Origin: Nocardia albiluteola
GTDB taxonomy: Bacteria; Actinomycetota; Actinomycetes; Mycobacteriales; Mycobacteriaceae
Reading direction: 5' to 3'
Length of the DNA stretch: 64,000 nt
Assembly (NCBI RefSeq): GCF_018860155.1
Contig: NZ_JAHKNI010000024.1
Location: 41,123-105,122, forward strand
In this document: positions 39,501-48,500 of the stretch, one piece after another
Layout: each line of letters opens with the position of its first letter
How positions within the stretch are numbered: the stretch's first letter is position 1
Position numbers and translations under genes: made by a program
The notes under the pieces: model-generated
The model's input: the letters and a program-made list of their open reading frames with translations, nothing else
What the model was told of the DNA's origin: nothing
Database searches by the model: none

Positions 39501-42500
39501 CCTCGAGTGCCAGCGCGCGCCGCCGTTCCTCGGGCAGGTAGATGTCGGGGTTGTCCGTTTCGCCGACGGCGACCGCACGGCCGCGCTCTCCCGCGTCGCC
39601 CTTCACGGTGCGCATATGCGCTATGCCCAAACGGATTCGGCGGTATCCCATACCGATCGGCCGCGGGCCCTTGTCGTCCAGACCGGTGCGGCAGTTCAGC
39701 ACCTCGTGCTCGGCCTCGGCCTGGGCGTCCGACCGCCGGATCGACTCGTTCATCGCCGCGACCCGGAACTCGTCCAGCTGCTTGCGCAACGTCTGCCGCT
39801 GCCTTGCCGCGCGTTCAGCATCCTTCGCTTGCCGGTCCAGTACCGCATCGGAGATCTTCTCGCGAGTGCGGCCCGCAGAGTCGACGCCGTGCTGCCTGGC
39901 CAATTCGCGCAGCCGGCCCCGCGAGGTGCGCGGATCGTTCAGCTCGGTCCGCAGCGCGGCCCGCTGCGCGGTCTCGTCGCGGGCCTGCTGCTCGATCCGA
40001 TCGCGCAGTGCCTGCTCCAGCTCGCGCTCGCCGGGCAGGTCGACACCGAGTCGTTCGGCGCGGCGGCGCAATTCGACCATCGGAGCGCCCTGCTCCGCGT
40101 CTCGGGCCAGTGCGCGCAGCCCCGGTGCGGCGGCCGCCGCGGCGGCCCGCTCCGCCTCGGCATCGGCAATCCGCCGGCGCAGCGCGGCCTCCGTCGCATC
40201 ACCCGGATCCAGACCGAGATTCGTTGCGCGACTATGCAATTGGTCGAGGTCCTGCTGTTGCGGCTCGGGTTGCTGCCGGTCGTCGCGATGCTGTTGCTCC
40301 GCATGGTCGGCGCGCAGATTCAGCCGATCCCGGATCACCTGACGCAGCACCTGATCGGGATTCAGGCCGGCGTCGCGGACTCGCGCCTGTACGCCGCCCC
40401 AGGCCCGCACGCGCGTCTCGGTGGCCCGGGCCAGCTCGCGCATCGCCCTGCGCAGCCGCCGCGTCTGTGGCCGATGCTCCTGCTGGTTGCCGTTCCGGCG
40501 CCAGGGACGGCGCTTCGGTGCTCCGCCGCCCGAGTTGTTGTGGTCCGGGTCCGGCGGAGCCTGCTCACGCTCAGCCTGCTCCGGGGCGCGCTCGGCCTCG
40601 ACCGCCTGCCGATACTCGCGGAAGTCGCTCGCCGCATTCCTGACCCACTCGCGCGCCTCGTTCACCCGCGCCAGCAACCGATCCCACTCGGACTCGGACT
40701 CACCACCGGTAACCTGCGAATCCAGCTGCCGCATCTGCTCGTTCAGCCGATCCGCCCGCGCCACCGCCGCCGAGGTGATCCGTCCGCGCAACTGCTCGGC
40801 ACTCAGACCTTCCGGATCGATACCCAACTGCCGCGCGGAAGCACGCATCCGGTTCAGAATCCGCTCCGACAGCGGGAGCGCCGATACCTCTTCGGACCCC
40901 CGGCCGACCAGGCTCCACATGACGTTCTCGTGTTCGGCCGCCATCCGGGCTCGCCATTCGGCCCGCTCGAGGCGCTGCTGCAGCTCCCAGGCGCTCTGGT
41001 CGACGTCCTGCTCACTCTCGGCGCCCTCGGCGACCGGCTGCTCACCGGCCGACTGCCCGGCGTCGCGCCCGCCGGCGTACTCCCACATCCGGTCGGCGTG
41101 CTCGGCCGCCATGCGGGCTTCCCATTCGGCCTGTTCGGCCCGCATACGCGCGCTCCACGCCGCGCCGCTCTCCGGGCCCTCACCATCGCGCTCGACGAGA
41201 CGATTCGCCTCGGCCCGCAGCGATTGCGCGCGACGGGCGGCGGCGCGGGCGTCCCAGTCGGCGTTGGCGGCCCGCGAGCGCGCCAGCACCCGCGACCCCG
41301 GATCGCCCGCATCCGCGGAATGGCCACTGCCGGATCCGCGCGGCGGCAGCTCCGGCAATTCGAGCTCTTCCGCGGGCGCCGGGGCGACACAGCGCACCGT
41401 GCGGACGCCGGTGAGGGTGCCCTGGATCAGGACCTGGCTGAGGTCGCCCTCCTCGTACAGCGGCTTGAATCGCCAGGTGGCTCCCTCCGGCGGCGCGCCG
41501 GTCCGCCACTCCACGATCACGCCGTCATCCTGGGCGAATACCTCGGCCGTGCGCCGGCTGCGCGACCACGACGTCGAATCGCTGGTCTGCGAAAGACTCC
41601 GGACGTGCGCCTCACCCGTCACGTCCGCGGTGCCACGGGGAACCACCCGTCCGGACAGCGCCGCCTCATAAGCCGGATTGACAGCGCCGTCCGGCAACAG
41701 GCGCGGGATACCGCGGTACAGCGGGGTGGCGTTCTCGCCGGTCGGGAGGGCGCCCTCGCACAGCACCGTGCCGTCGGGGGCCGCGCTGGGGTCGGCCGGC
41801 GACGAATCCGAATCCGGCGCGGGAAGGTCCGAGGACGCGCCGGGACGGCTGAATCGTACTGTGGCACCGACATATTCGCCGTGGCGGCCTTCCAAGGCGC
41901 GATAACCCGGACCGGTGGCGGCGGCCTCCTCCGGATCGCCGAAGGTGACCTCGGTGAAGCCGAAGCGCTCCGCCAGCCGGCCGGTGAAGGTGACCTTCGC
42001 CGCTTCCTCCGGGGTGAGCAGCAGCTCCTGAATGGCGGCGTTGAAGGTGTCCAGGTTGTCCGAGAGGTACCCGGCGGCCGACCACTCCCCCTGAATCACT
42101 CGCACCCGATCGCCGAGCGCGGCCATCAGGTCCGAGAACATCTCGTAGCCGGTCGGGGTGCCGGGGCCGACACGCACCTTCACATGCAGTACGCCGTGCT
42201 CGTCGACGGAGCCCCGGATACCGAAATCCGCGCTGCCGCGGTAGAAGTTGCGGTAGGTGGCCGAGCCCTCCGGGTGCACCTCCTCGCCGGGCGTCCGGTT
42301 CCCGGCGGAACGGGGCGGTGTCCCCTCGGCGGTGGGCGCCCCGGCGGCGCGCGGGTTGTTGGCGCGTTTCCACGCCTCGTGCAACAGTTCGCCGTAGGTG
42401 CGCCCGTCGCCGTTGGGGTCGTGCATCTCGACCAGCGGGCGCAGTGCGTCCACGCCGGCTTGGTTGGCGATGCGGTCCAATTCGCTCGAGGGAGGCGACG

Positions 42501-45500
42501 GATCGTCCCGTTGCGCCCGTTCCCGGGCCGCGCCGTAGGCATCGACGTAGGCGCGCTCCATCGGTGTCTCCGGGAAATCCGGCCGGTTCAGCTGTGCCAT
42601 CGCCGCGATTTCCATGGCGTGCGCGTCGGTTTCCTCGCCGAGCATCCGGTCCACGTACGGTTGCTCGGGACCGAGCAGTTCCCCGGGAGCGTGCGGGTCT
42701 CCGCGCTCGCCGGTATGACGCGAATCACCACCGAGCGGAACGACATTCGCGGCCGGATCGTCGTGCTGGTGCCCCAGCCGGACATGCACGGCGGCGTGCA
42801 CCAGCGCGCCCAGTTGCCGGGTGTCGGTGCCGCCGGCATCGAGGATGACCCGGTTGTGCGCGGGCACGTATCGAGAGCCGCCGGACGAGTCGTGGCCGAT
42901 CCGCACGCCGTGCTCGTCCAGCACGCCCAGCGCCCAGCGGCCCATCTCGCTGTCGGCCAGTTGCTCGCGCAGTTGCGCCACCTTCTCGGCCGACGCCGCG
43001 GCGGCCAGCTCTCGCGGCGGAACCGGCTGCACGGGATCGTCCTGCGCCACGTACGGCCGGTCGGTGATGTGCACGCGGACCTGGCCGTTGCGCAGGGTCT
43101 CGACGTTCAGGTACTGCGTCTCGGCGTCGGGATGTGCCAGCGCGGCGGCCACCTCCGGCGGGGCCGCGCGGAGCACCCGCTGATGGTCGCCCGCGGCGGC
43201 CGCGATCAGCACCGTAGGCCGGTCGCCGGGCACCACGACGACACGGTCGCCGTACTGCACCGCGCCGTCCCGCCCCCGAATCTCGGCGGCGAGCACATCG
43301 CGGGACGCGTCGCGGGACACCTGCCCGACCTGCGCGTCGTAGGCGGCCCTGGCGTTGTGCGCCCGGTCGGCCGCGTCCTGCAGGGAGCGCAGCTCGTGCT
43401 GCCACCGCAGCAACTGCGCGCGGTCCGCGGCCGGCAGGTCATCTCGGGACAGTGCTCCCGCGGTATAGCGCAGCCGGTCCGACAGCAGGTAGTCCAGCAT
43501 CTCCCGGCTCATGGTCGGGTCCATGCCCAGCCGATCGGCGAGCCTGTCGAACGCGGCGGTCCGCTCGCGGACACGCACATCGGCGATGTGCCGGTCGATC
43601 GATCCGATCCGCAGCCGGTCGACGAGGGCGGGGTCGGCCGGAACGTGGCGGAAGTCGCCGTGCCGCGAGGGCCGGTCGGCGCGCACTCTGCGCCAGTAGT
43701 CGGAGTAGAACCCCTCGTAATGCTGGCTGCCGTGGTCGGCCCCGAAGGTGGCGATCACCCCGCACAACTGCTCGACCGCGACCTCGTGCGCCTGGTCCTG
43801 CCGCTGCGCCGGCGTGGCGGGGTCGTCGGAGGTGTAGGCCGCGAGTGCGCGGTCGTAGGCATTGCGATAGACGTGTTCCAGTTCGTGCTCCGGAACGTCG
43901 AAGCGCGCGGCCCGCAGTTCCTGCGCCAGCCGGAAGCGGCGGCCGGTCGCCTCGGCCTCCTCGGCGACCATCTCCCGCACGAAATCGGGTTCGAGCAGGT
44001 CACGCACCCGTTCCAACGCCGAGGTGCCGGCGGCGAAGCGTTCGGCGTGCACGCTCTCGTGCGCGAGGCTCAGCACGTGCCCGATCAGATTCGAGTCGCC
44101 GGTGTACACCGTGGCGATCAGGTCGGCACGACCGAATCCGGCGCTGCGGCCATCCGCGCTCGGCCCGTGGTCGAAATTGCCGTGGAAGAGGCCACGGTCC
44201 CAGGCGGCCAGTATCGTCTCGGCGGTCGGGGATCCGAGATCGCGCAGTATCGACCGCAACCGCCCCTCGTGATCGTCGAGGGCCTGGCCGATCGGCACCT
44301 CCAAGGTCGAATACGACTGTGTCGAATACGATCTCGCACCGTAGCGGCGGCCGATCCGCACCAGCGGATGCCGCGGCCGGCCCTTGCCGTCGAAAAGGAT
44401 CGCGTGGGTGCCGCGCACGTTCGCCGGCGTGGACCCCAGATACTCGTGCACCTCACCGGTGGACGGATCCCGCTTGATGATCGTGCCGTGCTCGTTGACG
44501 TACAGATAGGCATGCGCGCCGGCCCCGTAATCGTCGACGACCAGGGCCACGTGCCCGTGGCGCCGCCTGCCCCCGATCGCATCGACGATGGCGCCGTGGC
44601 CGGAGTACGGGCGCAGCTGGCCGAATGCGGCGCGCTCGAGCTCCTGCGCGGTCACCCCCTCGAGGCCGACCTCGCGGTCGAACATCCGGATGAACTTGCT
44701 GCCGGTCAGCTCGACGATGAGCTTCAGCGCGAGCGGGGCACACCTGCCGCGGTTCGCATCCTGTTGCGGCGCTTCGCTCGTCGCGGCCGGGCCGGACCCG
44801 CGGCGCACGGAGTGCGGGACGGAACCGTCGGAGGTCGGCGCATGCGTCGCGCGCGGCGCCCGCGCCCCGGTCTGCGGTGGCGTGGCCGAGCGGTCGTGCG
44901 CCGGGCCGAGGTCCGGTTCGGCGCTCCGCCGGGGCTGCACCGAATCGGCGGAAACCACCACGACGCCCGGATCCGAAGTCGCCGTGGCCTTTCCGGCGAT
45001 CGGGTGATCCCGCACAGGATCGCCGGACTGTTGCGGCGAATGATCCTGCGCCGCGCCCGGATCCGTCGTCGCCCGTGCCATCGCGGGGGTCCCGGAATCA
45101 CGCACCGGCATGTCGGATTGTTGTGGCGAACGATCCGGCGCCACAGTCGAATCCACCGGCCCGGGCACGGTTCCCGGCGTCGGCATAGCTCCGGCGGCTT
45201 CGTGGCCGACGAGCTCACCGAACGCCGGCAGAGCGCCCGGATCCGTTGTCGCCCATACCATCGCGGGGGCCTCCTCACGCACCGGGGAGGGCGATTGGTC
45301 CTGCGCCACAGTCGAATCCGCGGGCTCGGAACTCTGGTCACCGAGGCCGTGGGTAGCGGCCGGCGGGACCGATTCGGCGACCGGAGCATTCGGTTGCGAT
45401 TCCGCGATTCCAGGATCCGCGACCCGCGCCTCCGGCGAGTGGACGGTCGACGAATCCGGCTGCGACCCCGCAACTTCGGGATCGGCGGTGCGCTCTCCGC

Positions 45501-48500
45501 CGCCTTGTGTCTTCGCGCCGTCGGCGGGCACGGCGCCGGGTGTGGTGGCGTCCTGCCCGGCGGTTCCACCGGCGGACGGCGTCTCCTGGGTCCTGGGCGG
45601 GGGTACGGGCGGTTGTTCGCGGGTATCGGCGCCCGGTGTGTCGCGGGTGGCGGTGGGCGCCCGGCTGGCGCCCGGCGGGGCCCGGCTCAGGACCAGCCGA
45701 TCCGCCGCGGCCTTCTGCAGGGGCTCGACCAGGTCGCGGAGTTGCTGTTCGCCGGCCAACCGGGTGTCCTGAGCCACGGTCTCCGTGCCGGGCGCCGGCG
45801 TGACGACGTCGGCCGACTCGTCGTGGGAGCCGGCGGCCTGCGAGAAGCGGATCACGACGTGCTGTACGGCCGGGTTGTCGCTCAGGGCGTAGAGGTCGTC
45901 CTCGGGCGAGGTGTAGTACTGCACGCTGCCGCGCTGCCCCGCCCGGGCAGCCCGGTTCTCGGCCTGGATGTCGATATCGTGCGAGACGGCGGAGTGGCCG
46001 GTGACGATGACGTGCAGGCCGCCCTTCGCGTTGACGTCGGCCCCGATCTTGATGTCGACGCCGCGAGCGCCCTGCATGTTGATAACCAGGACCTTGCCCT
46101 CCTTGCCCGCCTCGTCGAAGATCGCCTGCAATCGTTCCTCGGCGTGGACGCCGTTCTTGGCGAACCAGCGGGCATCCACCGCCACGTGTTCGACGCCGGC
46201 CTCCGTGAGCCTGGACGAGATCTTCCCGACGATGTCGTTGCGGTGCGCCAGCACCAGCTGCGGGCGACCCGACTGTTGATTCAGCGCGATGTCCTGGGGG
46301 ATCTTGTCCAGCTTCTCGGCCTCGGTATCCGATACATCGTCGGCGCCGTGCAGCAGCTTGGAATCCTCGTTTCGCGGAATCTCCGTGACGCCGATTCCGT
46401 AGTCCTGCTGCAGCTTCCCGGCCACCTGCTCGGACTTCGCCGTGCCCGACGCACCGGTCTTGCCCTCGTAATGCTCGTTGATCAGCTCCTTCGCGGACTT
46501 CTCGTTCGTGCTACCCGGGTCGTCGCGGATCTGCAGCCCGTGCTTGGCCTCGATGGCCTGCGCGAGGCCACCGTTCCAGCGGCTTTCCGTCGAGGTCTCC
46601 GGATCGAACATCACCTTGTGTGTGGTCTGATCAATGATCAGCACCCGGCCGTCCTCGACGATGTAATGGACGTCTTCCTGGTATTCGTATCTGGCCGCGG
46701 CGGCCATGTTCAGCCGGTTCAGCTCGTCGTTGGTCAGCTCCCGGCCCAGTGACTCCTCGACCTTGGCCCGGCCCTCGTCGGTCAGCACGGCGGGCCCGCC
46801 CTGCTGGCCGGGCTTGCGGCCGAGATCGGCCTCCGTGAGGACGCTGTGGCCCTTGGCATCCTTGGCCAGGCTCTTGTCGAGCAGTTCGCCCGCCCCCGTC
46901 ACCTCGGCCTCCACCTCGGCCGACGCCGGCTCACCCGCCCCCTCCGACAGGATGTAGGTGGTGTTGGCATATACGAGCGCCTCATCAATCTCATCGATGG
47001 CGACGTGCTTGCCGGGCGGAATGTTGCCGCGCAGGTGACCGAACCCGACATCCTCCATGGTGCCGATGTAGATCGTGGGCCTGCCCTCGGCGGGCGTCGC
47101 GTACTCGTGGTCGGGGTTCATCCGCACCACATCGAAACCCAAGTCGTGCAGTGTCTTCAGATACGCGGTGACCTCGCGATTGGCCAGCGTGTCCCGGGTG
47201 GTGAGCACTTGGACCTTGCCGTGCTCGACCGCGTCGATGGTGGCGCTGGCGAGGAACACCATCGACTTGCCCTCGCCCGCGTCCATGTTGATCGCACCGT
47301 CCCGCATGGCGAGGGCGCCCATGACCTGCACCTCACGCATGATCTTGCCCTCATCGGACTGGCGGATCGCCTCGATCACGGCGGCGAACTTGTCGGCCTC
47401 CGAGCCCGATTCCAGCATCCGGCGCAGCGTCTCCGGCGCGGCATCCTTCAACTGCAGATGCTCGGGGACATCCTCCGCGGTCCGGGCGTGGTAATAGTCC
47501 CGTGCCGCCTTGGCCGCGGCCCGGTACGCCTCCGTCAGCGCCTTGCCGCGGACGCCGCCGGCATGGGCGTCGCGCGCCGCGGCCACCAGATTGTCGGTGG
47601 CGTCCCGCAGGGTCTCCACGTGATCGGCCACCGCGGCGTGATATTCGGCCTCGGCCGCGGCCAGCTCGCTGCGCTGGCTAGCCGCCGGATCCTCGGTCCC
47701 GGCATGGTCGGGGTGCGTTTCTATAAGGACGGCACCCTGACCCAGCGCCTCCTGCGCCCGCCGCAGCCGCTCCTGCGTCTCGTCGACGCGCCGTTGCGAC
47801 TCGTCGATCCGGTCGCGCTGCCGCTGTTGTTCGTGGGCGGCGCGGTCCCGGGCCTCGGCGATCTCGGTCTCGTCACGCGATGCTTGATCGGTGCGTCCGC
47901 CGGTGGGCTCGGTATCAGCGCGCTCCTTGGCGGGCATCTGCGGTTCGAGTCCCGCCTCCCGGTTGCCCGGCTCCGGCCGCCGGTCGCGATCACCTGCAGG
48001 AGTGCGGTTTTCGTCGAGCACGGCACGGGCACTGTCCTTCTCCGGTGAGGCGGCCTGAGCACCGCGTTGCTCCTGCCGCCCGGCCGTCACCTCCTCGGAT
48101 TTGCCGGTGGGCGAGCCGGTCCCGCGCTCGCCGGCGCCCGCCGCGCGCAACCTCGACTCGGCGCTGTCGCCCGATGCGGTGGCGCCGCGACGCTCGACGC
48201 CGCCGCGGTCGTCGGCGATGCCCGCGCGGGGAGCGCCCTCCGGTCCGCGGCCACTGGTCCGGCTCCGGGGGTCGGCGGTGCCGCGCACGGTGGACGAGTC
48301 GCGCCCGTCGGTGCGGGAGTCCGAGCCTGGAGCCCGGCCATCGGCCGGTGGGTCGATGCGGCCGTCGCCGTTGCCCGCGGCGTCGGTGCGACCCGACGCG
48401 TCGATACCCCCGCCGATTTCGGTGTGGCTGCCGGTATCGACGCCGCCCGTGGCATCGGCGAACTCGTTGCCCGAATCACCAACCTGCGCATCGGATGTCG

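Noticed and set aside
37963..46752. A 2,929-codon open frame on the plus strand opposite the giant toxin.
   Set aside because: It is antisense to well-conserved domains (SecA-like motif, papain-like triad), its product is Arg/His/Gly-rich without folds, and such mirror frames are expected in DNA with very high third-position G/C.
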